Source of the DNA: Longimicrobiales bacterium
Lineage (GTDB): Bacteria; Gemmatimonadota; Gemmatimonadetes; Longimicrobiales; Gaopeijiaceae
Reading direction: 5' to 3'
Length of the DNA stretch: 64,000 bases
NCBI GenBank assembly: GCA_951828585.1
Contig: OX639991.1
Location: forward strand, 620,001-684,000
This document shows, in pieces, positions 54,302-64,000 of this stretch. The position numbers and the translations under genes were made by a program. The notes under the pieces were generated by a model. The model was not told the DNA's origin. It saw only the letters and a program-made list of their open reading frames with translations, and did not search any database. Numbering within the stretch: the first letter of the stretch is position 1; every line of letters starts with the position of its first letter.

Positions 54302-54784
54302 TCAGGCCGCATGCCGCGCCGACGACCGTGGTTCCAGGATCTGTCCGGGCCGGGCATCGAGCGAGAGGTCGAGCGAGCGAAAGAAACGCTTGATCCTCCG
54401 GTGGTTCACACCGAGGTCTCCCCACCGGTGGTTGCCCAGGGCCGACATGTCGACGCGCGTCTGGCCGTTCGGGTCCAGGATCACGGAGACGAGCACGTTG
54501 GCCTCCAGCGGGAGCAACGGGCCTCGCACATCGGCGCGGATCACACCCAGCTGGTCGTCGGAACTGACCAGCGTCCACCCCTTCAACCCACCGCTGGAAA
54601 GTTCCAGCGCGGCATTCCACACGGAATCGAAGGGTATGGCGTAGGTGCGCCCCGCCAGGACGGGGTCGTCACTGTCGGGGCTGGTGCGAGCCGCGCGTTC
54701 GGTGAATCCCTTCCACATGTCTGGAAGCTGTCCAAGACCCGTATCGGAGGTCAACCGACGGAAGGGATTTCGTGGCGCTCTCAA
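54302..54784 (-). CDS. DUF1499-like protein
   Basis: A 160-residue protein. The pattern AIPFDSVWNAALELSSGGLK, then GWTLVSSDDQLGVIRADVRG, DPNGQTRVDMSALGNHRWGD and LGVNHRRIKRFFRSLD matches the DUF1499 layout of a VW..A helix, alternating strands and a terminal DLG.N.RRI motif. No signal peptide is obvious. The function of the family is unknown. It leads the lipoprotein-DUF445 operon and is divergent from the isopropylmalate-synthase-like gene. Confidence 0.65.
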   Translation of the reverse strand: MRAPRNPFRRLTSDTGLGQLPDMWKGFTERAARTSPDSDDPVLAGRTYAIPFDSVWNAALELSSGGLKGWTLVSSDDQLGVIRADVRGPLLPLEANVLVSVILDPNGQTRVDMSALGNHRWGDLGVNHRRIKRFFRSLDLSLDARPGQILEPRSSARHAA

Positions 54785-54927
54785 AGTGTCGGATCAGTAG
54801 CGGGTTCTTTCCCCGCGTGACGGGGTATGGCAATCTTGAAACGGTCTTGCGGCGCGATTGCGGCGGCGGTCGGGCCGGCCGCGCGGCGGGGCCGCCGGAC
54901 CTGGCCAACATAAAGATCGGAGCCACC

Positions 54928-56163
54928 ATGGATGACGTTCCGCTGATTCACGACTGGAATGTAGAGGAGTTCGAGACGCTGGCCTGGGGCCGTCACGTCG
55001 AGCTGGACGACGAGACGCTGCGAGACGGCCTGCAGTCCCCGTCCGTCACCGATCCGCCGGTCGGCGCCAAGATCGAATTGCTTCACATGATGAACCAGCT
55101 GGGGATTCACACCGCCAACATCGGCCTTCCCGGCGCGGGTCCGCGGGCGGTCGCCGACATCACCCGCCTCTGCGAGGAGATCCGCGACGCCAACCTGTCG
55201 ATCACGGCCAACTGCGCCGCGCGCACCGTACTGGCCGACATCCAGCCCGCGGTGCGGATTTCCCAGCAGACCGGCGTTCCCATCGAAGTGTGCGCATTCA
55301 TCGGCAGCTCCCCCATCCGGCTCTTCGCCGAGGAGTGGACGATCGACGGAATGCTGCGAACGGCCGAGGAATCGGTCTCCTTCGCCGTACGGGAGGGCCT
55401 GCCGGTCATGTTCGTCACGGAGGACACGACCCGGGCGGATGGGGAGACGCTCAAGGCCCTCTACGGCAACGCCATCCGCTGGGGGGTCCGTAGAATCTGC
55501 CTCTGCGATACGGTGGGCCACGCCACGCCTTCCGGCGTCAGGGCCCTGATCCGCTTCATCAGGCGGGAGATCGTGGACCCTTCCGGCGCCAATGTGAAGA
55601 TCGACTGGCACGGCCACCGCGACCGGGGACTGGGGCTGGCGAACGCCCTGGTGGCCATCGAGGCCGGCGCCGACCGCATCCACGCCACCGCGATGGGTAT
55701 CGGCGAACGGGTGGGCAACGTCCAGATGGACCTCCTCCTGGTCAACCTCGCGCTGGCCGGGGTGCACGACGCCGACCTCACCCGGCTGGCCGACTACTGC
55801 GAACTGGTCGCCCGCGAGTGCGGCGTGCCCCTGTCCCCCAACTACCCCGTGCTCGGGGAGGATGCCTTCCGCACGGCAACCGGCGTGCACGCGGCCGCGA
55901 TCGTCAAGGCGCAGGCCAAGGGGGCGAACTGGCTGGCCGACCGCGTCTACTCCGGAGTGCCGGCCGCCATGGTAGGCCGGCGGCAGGAGATCGAGATCGG
56001 GCCCATGTCGGGAATCTCCAACGTCAGGTACTGGCTCGCTCAACGAGGGTACGATCCGGACGACACGGCGCTCTGCCAGCGGATCTTCGCACGGGCCAAG
56101 AACTCGGACCATACCCTGGCCGAGGATGAAGTGCTGAGCATCGTGAGGGAGCCGGCCGCTTGA
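54928..56163 (+). CDS. 2-isopropylmalate synthase/homocitrate synthase-like enzyme
   Basis: A 411-residue HMGL-superfamily TIM-barrel enzyme that condenses acetyl-CoA with a 2-oxo acid. The catalytic metal motif is DDETLRDGLQSPSV, IDWHGHRDRGLGLANALVAI supplies the HxH metal ligands, and ATAMGIGERVGN is the phosphate/acyl-CoA loop. It lacks the C-terminal LeuA regulatory domain (leuA proteins run about 510 residues), so feedback inhibition by leucine is not expected. It could be an isopropylmalate, citramalate or homocitrate synthase. The ATG at 54928 was chosen because the upstream frame is non-conserved. Confidence 0.82.
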   Translation: MDDVPLIHDWNVEEFETLAWGRHVELDDETLRDGLQSPSVTDPPVGAKIELLHMMNQLGIHTANIGLPGAGPRAVADITRLCEEIRDANLSITANCAARTVLADIQPAVRISQQTGVPIEVCAFIGSSPIRLFAEEWTIDGMLRTAEESVSFAVREGLPVMFVTEDTTRADGETLKALYGNAIRWGVRRICLCDTVGHATPSGVRALIRFIRREIVDPSGANVKIDWHGHRDRGLGLANALVAIEAGADRIHATAMGIGERVGNVQMDLLLVNLALAGVHDADLTRLADYCELVARECGVPLSPNYPVLGEDAFRTATGVHAAAIVKAQAKGANWLADRVYSGVPAAMVGRRQEIEIGPMSGISNVRYWLAQRGYDPDDTALCQRIFARAKNSDHTLAEDEVLSIVREPAA

Positions 56164-56209
56164 CACCGGATACGCCGCTGGCCGGTGGGATCCGCCTCCG
56201 GCCTCAGCT

Positions 56210-57961
56210 ATGAGGATTCCGCTTCGTTCGGCGGTGTGGGCCCTCGGGGGCGGGGCGGTGGTTCTGGTCGCGGCGACTGCGTGGGGGGTGGCCCGTTGGG
56301 CGGCGGTGGAAGCCATGTACGAACAGGGTGAGAGGCGCCTTGAGGCGGCCACGGCCCTGGGAGCCGAACAACTGCGCGCTTCCCGCGGCCAGCCACTCGA
56401 CAGCGTGGCCGGGGCCCTGGCCCTCGCTACCGGCTACCGGGTGAGCGTTTTCGACTCCGAGATGGCGCTGCTGGCCGACTCGGATCTCGGCCCGGCCACC
56501 CTGGACACCTTGGCGGACCGCACGCGGCGCAGCGAGGTGGAGGGGGCTCTGCTTCGCGTCAGCGGCTCGTCCCGGCGGAAGAGCCTCCCGGACGGACAGA
56601 GCTACCTCTTCAGCGCGACCCGCCTCTACCGGGGGGAGTCGGTGGTGATCCGTTTCGGCGACCCCGTGGAGCCGATGCAGGACGCGGCCGCCCGCGTTGC
56701 GCGTCAGGTGGGTGCGGGCATTCTGGCAGGGGGACTGATAGTACTCATCTTGATCCACCGGGCCGCGGGTGTGGTCACCGGATCGCTCGGCGAGGTCAGG
56801 CGGCTGCTCATTCGTTTGGCGGCAGGCCAGTCCCCGGGTCCGCGGATCAAGCTGTCCGGTGTCACCGAGCTTGCCCGGCTGGCTTCGTCGGCGAACCGGG
56901 TCAGGGCCGAACTCGAGGAGCAGGTGGCGCGGGTCTCGCGGGAGCGTGACGAACTGGCGCAGCTCCTGGACGAGGTGGTGGAGGGACTGATGGCGCTGAC
57001 CAGCGACGCCCGCATCCTGCTCATCAATCCGGCCGCGCGGGAACTCCTGGGGCTGGGCAAGGTGCCGGCCTTCGCGCCGGTCGGATCGATCGTGCGCGAT
57101 CCCGTGCTGCGCGACCTCCTGGAGGCGTCGGTCGTTCGGCCGGAGGGCCGCCTGGAGGTCAGGATCGGAGGTCGCGAACTGGAGGTGCGCACCAAGATGG
57201 GCACCGGGGGCGGGTCGGTGGTCCTCCTCGTGGACGTGACCGAGATGCGGCGTCTGGAGGCGGTCCGCTCGGACTTCGTGGCCAACGCGTCGCACGAACT
57301 CAAGACGCCGCTGACCGTGATCCGCGCCGCCGCCGAAACGGTCATGGACGAGGGTCTTCCCCAGGGGCTTCGGCGCAAGTTCCTCAATTCGATCGAGGGC
57401 AACACGGTGCGGCTCCAGCGTCTGGTGGACGATCTGCTCGACCTGTCGCGCTACGAGTCGGGCGAGTGGCGCCCGGCGCGGGAGCGGGTCGAGATCGATC
57501 GGGTGGCGTGGGCCGCGTGGCAGGAACAGGAGACCACCGCGGCGCGGCGCGGGGTCGCGTTCGATGTGGCGGGCGCGGGCGAGGCGGTGGGGGACGAGGC
57601 GGCGGTGTACCAGATCTTCCGCAACCTCTTCGAGAACTCGCTCCGCTATGTGCCGGAGGACGGGGGGCGGATCGGCGTGGAGATCGGTGCCCGCGGCGGC
57701 TTGGCGGTGGTGGCCGTGAAGGACAACGGCGCGGGTATTCCGGCCGCGTCCCTGCCCAGGATCTTCGAGCGCTTCTACCGGGTGGACGCGGCGCGGTCGC
57801 GGAAGGAGGGGGGGACGGGGCTGGGGCTGGCGATCGTGCGCCACCTGGTCTCGAGCATGGGGGGCGAGGTTTCGGCGGAGAGTGTCTGGGGATCGGGGAC
57901 GACCATCACCTTCAGCGTACCGCTCCACCGGGACGCCGTGGCGGGGGTGGCCGCGACATGA
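56210..57961 (+). CDS. PhoR-like sensor histidine kinase
   Basis: A 583-residue membrane kinase. The first TM helix is at about 8-30, an extracytoplasmic sensor region of about 125 residues follows, a second TM is at about 168-184 (AGILAGGLIVLILIH), then HAMP, a small PAS domain, HisKA with the phospho-acceptor in SHELKTPL (about His362), and HATPase_c (FENSLRYVPEDGG, KDNGAGIP, GTGLGLAIVRHL). It overlaps pstS (ATGA), so it probably senses phosphate limitation via the Pst system. No response regulator gene is adjacent; the cognate PhoB would have to be elsewhere. Confidence 0.88.
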   Translation: MRIPLRSAVWALGGGAVVLVAATAWGVARWAAVEAMYEQGERRLEAATALGAEQLRASRGQPLDSVAGALALATGYRVSVFDSEMALLADSDLGPATLDTLADRTRRSEVEGALLRVSGSSRRKSLPDGQSYLFSATRLYRGESVVIRFGDPVEPMQDAAARVARQVGAGILAGGLIVLILIHRAAGVVTGSLGEVRRLLIRLAAGQSPGPRIKLSGVTELARLASSANRVRAELEEQVARVSRERDELAQLLDEVVEGLMALTSDARILLINPAARELLGLGKVPAFAPVGSIVRDPVLRDLLEASVVRPEGRLEVRIGGRELEVRTKMGTGGGSVVLLVDVTEMRRLEAVRSDFVANASHELKTPLTVIRAAAETVMDEGLPQGLRRKFLNSIEGNTVRLQRLVDDLLDLSRYESGEWRPARERVEIDRVAWAAWQEQETTAARRGVAFDVAGAGEAVGDEAAVYQIFRNLFENSLRYVPEDGGRIGVEIGARGGLAVVAVKDNGAGIPAASLPRIFERFYRVDAARSRKEGGTGLGLAIVRHLVSSMGGEVSAESVWGSGTTITFSVPLHRDAVAGVAAT

Positions 57962-58953
57962 TTGCGATCGGCCCCCGGTCCGGTTCGCGCGAAGGCCCGG
58001 CGCGTCAAACGCCGGGAGGAGGGCTGCTTCTCCGGACTGCCAGAGCGGTGACTCTCCTTTCCGCGCTCCTGACGGGGTGTTCGACCGATGGGGGAGACGG
58101 TGGATCCATCCTGATCGTGGGCGGCTCGAGCAGCCTGTACCCGCTCTCGGAGGCGGTGGCCGAGGACTTCGCCCGCGAGCACCCCGGATCACGCGTCGTC
58201 GTCCGCGTGTCCGGCACGTCGGGGGGACTGCGGCGTCTGTGCGAGGGTGAAATCCACATCGCCGGCGCCTCGCGTCCCATGACATCCGCCGAAGCGGCGC
58301 GCTGCCGGAGCAACGGGATCGGATACCTGGCTCTGCCCGTCGCACGGGACGGAGTCGCCGTGGTCGTGAACGCCGACAACGTTGCGGTGGATTGCCTGAC
58401 CCTGGCCGAACTCAGACGGCTGTGGGAGCCGGGCAGCGCCGTCTCGACCTGGCGCGACCTGAGACCGGTGCTGGCCGCCGAGAGGATTCGTCTCTTCGGA
58501 CCCGGCACGGTTTCGGGCACCTACCACTTCTTCACCGCGGTGGTCATGGGACGCGCCGGCGCCAGCCGCTCCGACCACTATCAGACCGAGAACGACCATC
58601 TCATCGCCCGCGGCGTGGCCGGCAACCGGTGGTCGCTGGGCTACCTGGGGTCGGCCAGCTACGCGGCGAACGAGGACCGTGTGCGCGCGCTCGAGGTGGA
58701 CACGGGGTTCGGCTGCGTGCCCCCCACGCCCGCCACGATCGCAGACGGCAGCTACGGTTCGCTGGCGCGCGACCTGTACATCTATGTCTCCGATGTGTAC
58801 AACAAGATGTACAATAGCCTGTACAACTTTGCGATTCACTACGTCTCCGTCACCCAGGCGCTGGCCGGCGAAATGGGCTACGCGCCGCTTCCCGCCGGGG
58901 AGTACGAGCGGAGTCTGGCGCGGCTGGCCACGGCGTCGGAGGGCCCGTCGTGA
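57958..58953 (+). CDS. pstS: Phosphate ABC transporter substrate-binding lipoprotein PstS
   Basis: A 331-residue periplasmic phosphate-binding lipoprotein. The signal ends at LLSALLTGC. Binding-site segments are VGGSSSLYPLSEAVAEDF, VSGTSGGLRRLCEGEIHIAG, and GPGTVSGTYHFFTAVVM. It belongs to the short PstS type. The ATG overlaps the kinase stop and the stop overlaps pstC (GTGA). Confidence 0.92.
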   Translation: MIAIGPRSGSREGPARQTPGGGLLLRTARAVTLLSALLTGCSTDGGDGGSILIVGGSSSLYPLSEAVAEDFAREHPGSRVVVRVSGTSGGLRRLCEGEIHIAGASRPMTSAEAARCRSNGIGYLALPVARDGVAVVVNADNVAVDCLTLAELRRLWEPGSAVSTWRDLRPVLAAERIRLFGPGTVSGTYHFFTAVVMGRAGASRSDHYQTENDHLIARGVAGNRWSLGYLGSASYAANEDRVRALEVDTGFGCVPPTPATIADGSYGSLARDLYIYVSDVYNKMYNSLYNFAIHYVSVTQALAGEMGYAPLPAGEYERSLARLATASEGPS

Positions 58954-59867
58954 CGGCGGCCGGGATCTCCGTGACCCGCCGCGCGCCGCGCAGGCTCGCC
59001 GACCGGCTGGCGCGGCCTGCATTCCTGGCCTGCACGGTGCTGGCCGCCGCGACCCTCGTCGCGGTGGCGGGGGTTCTGGGCGTGGAGACGGTGCGCTTCT
59101 TCGGGACCGTTTCGCCCGTTCGCTTCTTCACCGAGGTGGACTGGACCCCCTTCGCCGAAGAGCCCCGCTTCGGCGTGCTCCCCCTGCTCGCCGCGACTGC
59201 GCAGATCACCGCGGGCGCCGCGTTCTTTGCGGTTCCGGCCGGGCTGATGACCGCGGTCTACATGGAGCACTACGCCGGCGTGCGAACGGAGCGTGTGCTG
59301 GCGGGCGTGACCGGTCTGCTGGCGGCGGTCCCGACCGTAGTCCTGGGCTACTTCGCGCTCACCTTCGTGACCCCTCTGCTCCGCGCCCTCTGGCCGGGGA
59401 CGGAGGCGTTCAACGCACTGTCCGCCTGTCTCGCGGTGGGCCTCATGATCCTTCCCACGGTGATCGTCTTCACGCGCAACGCGCTCAGGTCGGTGCCGGC
59501 GGCGCTCATGGAGACGGGGCTCGCGTTGGGGGCCGGCCGTGGCCGGGTGGTGGCGCGGGTAATGGTTCCGGCGGCGGCCCCCGGGATCGGCGCGGCAGTG
59601 TTCCTCGCGATGGCCCGGGCCGCGGGCGAAACCATGATCGTGACCCTCGCGGCGGGCAACCAGGCGCAGCTCACCTGGAGCCCGCTGGAGGGGCTGCGAA
59701 CGCTCACCGCCTACATCGCGCAGTCGAGCCTGGGCGACGCTCCCTCGGGCACGGTTCAGTACGGGGCGTTCTTCGCGGTGAGCGCGGTCCTGTTCGCGGT
59801 CACCTGGGGACTGCACGCCACGGGAAGATTCCTGATGTCGCGCCGCAGCCGGGGGGGTTTGGGGTGA
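58950..59867 (+). CDS. pstC: Phosphate ABC transporter permease PstC
   Basis: A 305-residue permease with six membrane helices (ATLVAVAGVLGVETVRFF, MTAVYMEHYAGVRTERVLA and others). The ABC coupling loop is ETGLALGAGRGRVVARVMVP. Start GTG 58950, stop overlapping pstA as GTGA. Confidence 0.9.
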   Translation: MTAAGISVTRRAPRRLADRLARPAFLACTVLAAATLVAVAGVLGVETVRFFGTVSPVRFFTEVDWTPFAEEPRFGVLPLLAATAQITAGAAFFAVPAGLMTAVYMEHYAGVRTERVLAGVTGLLAAVPTVVLGYFALTFVTPLLRALWPGTEAFNALSACLAVGLMILPTVIVFTRNALRSVPAALMETGLALGAGRGRVVARVMVPAAAPGIGAAVFLAMARAAGETMIVTLAAGNQAQLTWSPLEGLRTLTAYIAQSSLGDAPSGTVQYGAFFAVSAVLFAVTWGLHATGRFLMSRRSRGGLG

Positions 59868-60705
59868 GGGGCCGGACCGTCCCCCGGGACCGGGTCGGGA
59901 TGGCGTGCGGTGTGGCCGCCGCGATGGTCGCGGCCGCCTTCCTCACCATGGCCGTGGTTCTGGTCGCCAAGGCCTGGAGCGCAGCGGACCTCGGCTTCCT
60001 GTTCGATCCGTCCTCGCGCGTGGCGGACCGCGCGGGGATCGGTCCGGCGCTGGCGGGAACGCTGTGGCTCGCCGCGTTGACCGTGGCCTTTGCCTTTCCG
60101 GTCGGCGTCGGTACGGCGGTCTACTTGGAGGAGTACCTGCCACCAGGCGGGGTGGCGGTGGTGGTGAGCGGGGCCGTGGCGAACCTGGCCGGGGTGCCCT
60201 CGGTGGTGTACGGGGTGGCCGGGCTCGCGCTCTTCGTCAGGGGCATGGGCATGGGTCCGACTTTGCTGGCCGGCGGTTGCACGCTGGCCGCGTTGGCGCT
60301 TCCCACGGTGATCGTGACGTCGCGCGCGGCCATCCGCGCGGTGCCGCGCGGGTTGCGAGAGGCGGCATACAGCCTGGGCGCGACGCGGTGGCAGGTCGTC
60401 CGCGGCCAGGTGCTTCCGGCGGCGGCGCCCGGGATCGTGACGGGCAGCTGCGCGGCCTTCATCCGCACGGTCGGCGAGGCGGCGCCGCTCCTGGTCCTGG
60501 GCGCCGTCTCCGTCATGACCTTCGCCCCGCGCTCTCCGGCCGACCCGCTGACCTCGCTGCCGACACAGGTCTTCGCGTGGAGCACGCGCTCTCAGCAGGA
60601 CTTCGCGGCGGTGGCGGCGGGCGCGGGTGTCGCCCTTCTCCTCGTGCTGCTCGTCATGAACCTGGTGGCGCGGGTCGTTCGCCGCCGTCTGCAGGGAGTG
60701 TCCGC

Positions 60706-60709
<4 letters not shown>
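59864..60709 (+). CDS. pstA: Phosphate ABC transporter permease PstA
   Basis: A 281-residue permease paired with PstC. The coupling loop is EAAYSLGATRWQVVRGQVLP, and the typical TVGEAAPLLVLGAV motif follows. Start GTG 59864, stop overlapping pstB as GTGA. Confidence 0.9.
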
Positions 60710-61475
<766 letters not shown>

Positions 61476-61479
<4 letters not shown>

Positions 61480-62156
61480 CCGACCCCCTGCCCGTTCGCG
61501 GTCCCTTCGAGGCCGAGCTCGACCGCCTGCAGCAGTTGCTGCTGGAAATGGCGGGCCGAGCCGAGGAGTTGGTGCGTTTGGCCATGGAAGGACTGGCCGC
61601 AAGGGACCCGGAAATGACGCGGCGGGTGCGCGGGGCCGACGACCGCATCGATGAGCTCGAAGTCGAGATGGACGAACGGGTGATCGAGTTGCTGGCGCTT
61701 CGGCACCCCATGGCGGGTGATCTGCGGTTGGTATTCGTCGCTCTCAAGGCCTCCAACGACATCGAGCGCATCGGGGACCACGCCGTCAACATCGCCAAGG
61801 CGAGCCTGCGCATGACACGTCATCCGCCGCTGCCCGACTTCCCCGAGATCGGCGAGATCGATGACCAGGTCCGCAGGATGCTCGGCAGCGCGCTGGACGC
61901 CATGGTGAACCGGGACGCGGACAAGGCCAGACGCGTCATCGAGCGCGACCAGCGCGTGGACGACCTGCGGCGCTCGGCCTTCCGGATCATCGTCTCGTAC
62001 ATGCTGGAGCAGCCGCGCTACATCAGTCCCGGGCTCGAGATGATCCTGGTGGTGCAGAACCTGGAGCGGATCGGCGACCTGACCACGAACATTGCCGAAG
62101 ACGTGGTGTTCCTCGTGGAGGGAAGGTCGATCAAGCACATGGCGAGCCCGGCGTGA
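61476..62156 (+). CDS. phoU: Phosphate signalling protein PhoU
   Basis: A 226-residue all-alpha protein of two three-helix bundles, each with the metal-binding motif: ASNDIERIGDHAVNIAK and LERIGDLTTNIAEDV. PhoU links PstSCAB to the PhoR kinase and keeps the Pho response off when phosphate is plentiful. Starts within the pstB stop; its stop overlaps the SDR gene as GTGA. Confidence 0.92.
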
Positions 62157-63034
62157 GCGAGTCTCCGGAAGGGGCGGCGCAGACGTCCGGCGGCCAGCCC
62201 GGCATCGACGAAGCGGTCGAGGGACTGCTGACCCGCATGGAGACGGGGACGGCTCCTGGGATGGAGGCGGAGAGCGAGTCGCTGCGGGGGAGGGTGGCGG
62301 TGGTGACCGGCGGCTCCAGCGGGATCGGGCGGGCCATCGTGGTGGCCTTCGCGGAGAGCGGCGCCAATGTCGCCTTCAACTACCTGGACACCGGCGAGGA
62401 AGGCCGGCGGATGGCGGAGGAGACGTGCGAGATGCTGCAGGGCAGGGACGTGCGGGTCTTCGCCCGGGCCGCCGATGTGCGAGACCCCGAGGAAGCGGCC
62501 GCGTTCGTGGCGCAGGCGCATGACCGGCTTGGCGGGCTCCACTTCCTGGTCAACAACGCGGGCATCGGGCGCGACCGCGCGCTGTGGCGCATGAGCGACG
62601 ACGAGTGGCGGTCCGTGATCGACACCAACCTTTCGGGGGCGTTCTACTGCACCCGCGCGGCCGCTCCGTACATGCGCGCCCAGGAGTTCGGCAAGATCGT
62701 CAACGTCTCTTCCGTGCACGGACTGTCCAGCGAATTCGGACTCGTCAACTACTGTTCGACGAAGGCGGGCCTGCTAGGCTTCACGCGCAGCGCGGCGCTG
62801 GAGCTGGGGTCCGCGAACATCAATGTGAACGCGGTGGCCCCCGGATACATCCGCACCACGCAGCTGACCGAGCGGGTCCCGGCCGAGATCCTGGACCGGG
62901 CCCGCGAGCGGAGCGTGCTCGGCCGGCTGGGCGACCCGCAGGACGTCGCCTCGGTGATCCTGTTCCTGTGCTCCGAGGCTTCGCGTCATATTACGGGAGC
63001 GGTGATTCCCGTCGACGGAGGATACCTGATATGA
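62153..63034 (+). CDS. Short-chain dehydrogenase (FabG-like SDR)
   Basis: A 293-residue classical SDR. The NAD(P) motif is [18 protein letters not shown] follows, catalytic Ser lies in VNVSSVHG, and the Tyr-Lys pair in NYCSTKAG. The C-terminus [10 protein letters not shown] is FabG-like. Substrate unknown. It has an extra 45-residue N-terminus before the Rossmann fold; a later start ([12 protein letters not shown]) would remove most of it, but GTG 62153 gives the 4-bp overlap with phoU. Confidence 0.85.
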   Translation: MSESPEGAAQTSGGQPGIDEAVEGLLTRMETGTAPGMEAESESLRGRVAVVTGGSSGIGRAIVVAFAESGANVAFNYLDTGEEGRRMAEETCEMLQGRDVRVFARAADVRDPEEAAAFVAQAHDRLGGLHFLVNNAGIGRDRALWRMSDDEWRSVIDTNLSGAFYCTRAAAPYMRAQEFGKIVNVSSVHGLSSEFGLVNYCSTKAGLLGFTRSAALELGSANINVNAVAPGYIRTTQLTERVPAEILDRARERSVLGRLGDPQDVASVILFLCSEASRHITGAVIPVDGGYLI

Positions 63035-63456
63035 AGAAGACCGCCGGCCCCGATGCGGCCAGCGTGCAGAAGACCAATCGCGAATGGCGCCAGGTACTGA
63101 CGCCGGAGCAGTTCAAGGTCACCCGCAAGGGCGGGACCGAGCGCGCCTTCACCGGCGCGTACTGGGAGCACAAGGAAGACGGAACGTACCTGTGCGTCTG
63201 CTGCAAACAGGCACTCTTCGAGTCCTCGGACAAGTTCGACTCGGGCACCGGGTGGCCCAGCTTCACCCGTCCCGCTGCCGGGGGACATGTGGGCGAGAAG
63301 GACGACCGCAGCTTCTTCATGCGGAGGACCGAGGTGGTCTGCGCCGGTTGCGACGCGCATCTGGGGCATGTGTTTCCGGACGGACCGGGACCGGAGGGAC
63401 TGCGCTACTGCATCAACTCGGCGGCGCTGGATTTCGAGGCGGAGGACGAGGGGTGA
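63031..63456 (+). CDS. msrB: Peptide-methionine (R)-S-oxide reductase MsrB
   Basis: A 141-residue enzyme that repairs oxidised methionine. The structural zinc is bound by Cys55/Cys58 ([12 protein letters not shown]) and Cys104/Cys107 ([12 protein letters not shown]). The catalytic Cys127 lies in GLRYCINS. The motif [10 protein letters not shown] is present. The ATG lies inside the SDR stop region, the seventh consecutive 4-bp overlap of this operon. Confidence 0.93.
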   Translation: MKKTAGPDAASVQKTNREWRQVLTPEQFKVTRKGGTERAFTGAYWEHKEDGTYLCVCCKQALFESSDKFDSGTGWPSFTRPAAGGHVGEKDDRSFFMRRTEVVCAGCDAHLGHVFPDGPGPEGLRYCINSAALDFEAEDEG

Positions 63457-63474
63457 CCTGCACACATGCACATA

Positions 63475-63488
63475 TACTCATATGAGTA
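63475..63488. promoter_or_regulatory. Perfect 14-bp palindrome over the start codon of the dehydrogenase gene
   Basis: TACTCATATGAGTA is its own reverse complement and contains the ATG (63482-63484). The preceding bases are AT-rich and carry a run of CACAT/CATAT steps. It could be an operator, or a weak hairpin that hides the start codon. No Shine-Dalgarno sequence precedes it. Confidence 0.5.
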
Positions 63489-64000
63489 GGTCCGTCACCG
63501 TCATCCCCGGCGACGGGATCGGTCCCGAGGTCACCGCCGCGGTGCTGCGGGTCCTCGACGCGGCCGGCGCGCGGCTCGACTACGACGAGCAGGTGGCGGG
63601 GGAGACCGCCCTCAGGTACCAGGGCAGTCCCCTCCCGCAGGAGACGCTCGACTCCATCGAGACCAACCGGGTCGCGCTCAAGGGACCCCTCACGACGCCC
63701 TCCGGCTCCGGGTTCCGCTCGATCAACGTCGCCATCCGCAAGGAGTTCGACCTTTTCGCCAACGTGCGGCCGGTCCGCACCATCCTGCCCGGCGGCCGCT
63801 ACGAGGACATCGACCTCGTGCTGATCCGCGAGAACACCGAGGGGCTGTACGTCGGGGTCGAGCACTTCATCGGCATGGAGAACGACCCCAAGGCGGCCGC
63901 GGAATCGGTCATGATCACCACCCGCTACGGGTCGGAGCGGATCGTTCGCTTCGCCTTCGACTACGCGGTCGCCAACGGCCGCCGCAAGGTGACGCTGGCG
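63482..64000 (+). CDS. Isocitrate dehydrogenase (NAD-type), 3' end beyond window
   Basis: The first 173 residues of an isocitrate/isopropylmalate dehydrogenase family enzyme. VTVIPGDGIGPEVT starts the fold, LKGPLTTPSGSGFRSINVAI and RKEFDLFANVRPVR bind substrate, and IRENTEGLYVGVEH is the active-site helix. The pattern KGPLTTPxGxGFRSxN fits NAD-dependent isocitrate dehydrogenase better than LeuB. The gene is cut by the window end. Confidence 0.88.
   Translation, partial: MSRSVTVIPGDGIGPEVTAAVLRVLDAAGARLDYDEQVAGETALRYQGSPLPQETLDSIETNRVALKGPLTTPSGSGFRSINVAIRKEFDLFANVRPVRTILPGGRYEDIDLVLIRENTEGLYVGVEHFIGMENDPKAAAESVMITTRYGSERIVRFAFDYAVANGRRKVTLA

Noticed and set aside
54781-58345. Two long minus-strand open frames opposite the isopropylmalate-synthase-like, kinase and pstS genes
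   Set aside because: Antisense shadows; compositions are His/Arg/Pro-rich and the plus-strand genes are unmistakable.

Overview
The window is a GC-rich (roughly two thirds G+C by eye) bacterial chromosomal segment, densely packed with protein genes on both strands. Large secreted enzymes (an M14 peptidase, a penicillin-acylase relative), many secreted beta-propeller proteins and lipoproteins, GTG and TTG starts, and long runs of 4-bp ATGA/GTGA gene overlaps fit Gemmatimonadota. That placement is inferred from gene content only; no rRNA or ribosomal protein gene is present to confirm it. I recognised no tRNA, rRNA or CRISPR array.

Layout. 0.1-0.9 kb: a Phd/PIN toxin-antitoxin pair behind a promoter that predicts a leaderless mRNA. 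0.9-7.4 kb: a minus-strand sugar module (PIG-L/LmbE-like deacetylase, sodium:solute symporter, GH4 glycosidase) and a HIT protein. 7.6-10.8 kb: a decayed accessory patch with an AAA ATPase broken by one amber codon, an internally deleted DUF4276 partner, and two head-to-head genes (ARPP-1-like and MerR-like) that have both lost their 5' ends. 10.9-12.4 kb: a Fic protein. 12.3-18.4 kb: a minus-strand run of coupled genes (thioredoxin-like protein, propeller lipoprotein, small Cys-rich exported peptide, Cys-rich exported protein, second propeller, membrane protein, AraC-type regulator). 18.4-27.7 kb: a repeat- and IS-rich region holding remnants of IS110 and IS21 elements, an apparently intact IS1380 element, a DsbA-propeller fusion with another small Cys-rich peptide, an orphan ParB-like protein and an ECF sigma factor. 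Three blocks (A, B, C) occur here twice. 27.6-34.6 kb: a giant M14 peptidase, an intergenic array of about 40-bp repeats, and a DUF222/HNH nuclease. 34.6-39.0 kb: penicillin-acylase-like protein, HEAT-cyclophilin lipoprotein and alkyltransferase-like protein. 39.1-56.2 kb: mostly housekeeping and metabolic genes (LVIVD and YVTN propellers, L-isoaspartyl methyltransferase, creatininase-like amidohydrolase, PLP dehydratase, POT transporter, TPR, OsmC, acyl-CoA synthetase, CutA, TerB-like, DUF445, isopropylmalate-synthase-like). 56.2-63.5 kb: eight genes joined by seven successive 4-bp overlaps (PhoR-like kinase, pstS, pstC, pstA, pstB, phoU, an SDR, msrB), then the start of an isocitrate dehydrogenase.

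The best candidate for an undescribed system is the pairing, seen twice about 7 kb apart, of an exported 6-8-Cys peptide with a thioredoxin-fold protein and an exported six-bladed-propeller-like protein. In the first copy these are separate genes joined by ATGA overlaps; in the second the thioredoxin and propeller are one polypeptide. Around both copies lie duplicated blocks that include an ECF sigma gene and its leader, followed by different cargo in each copy.
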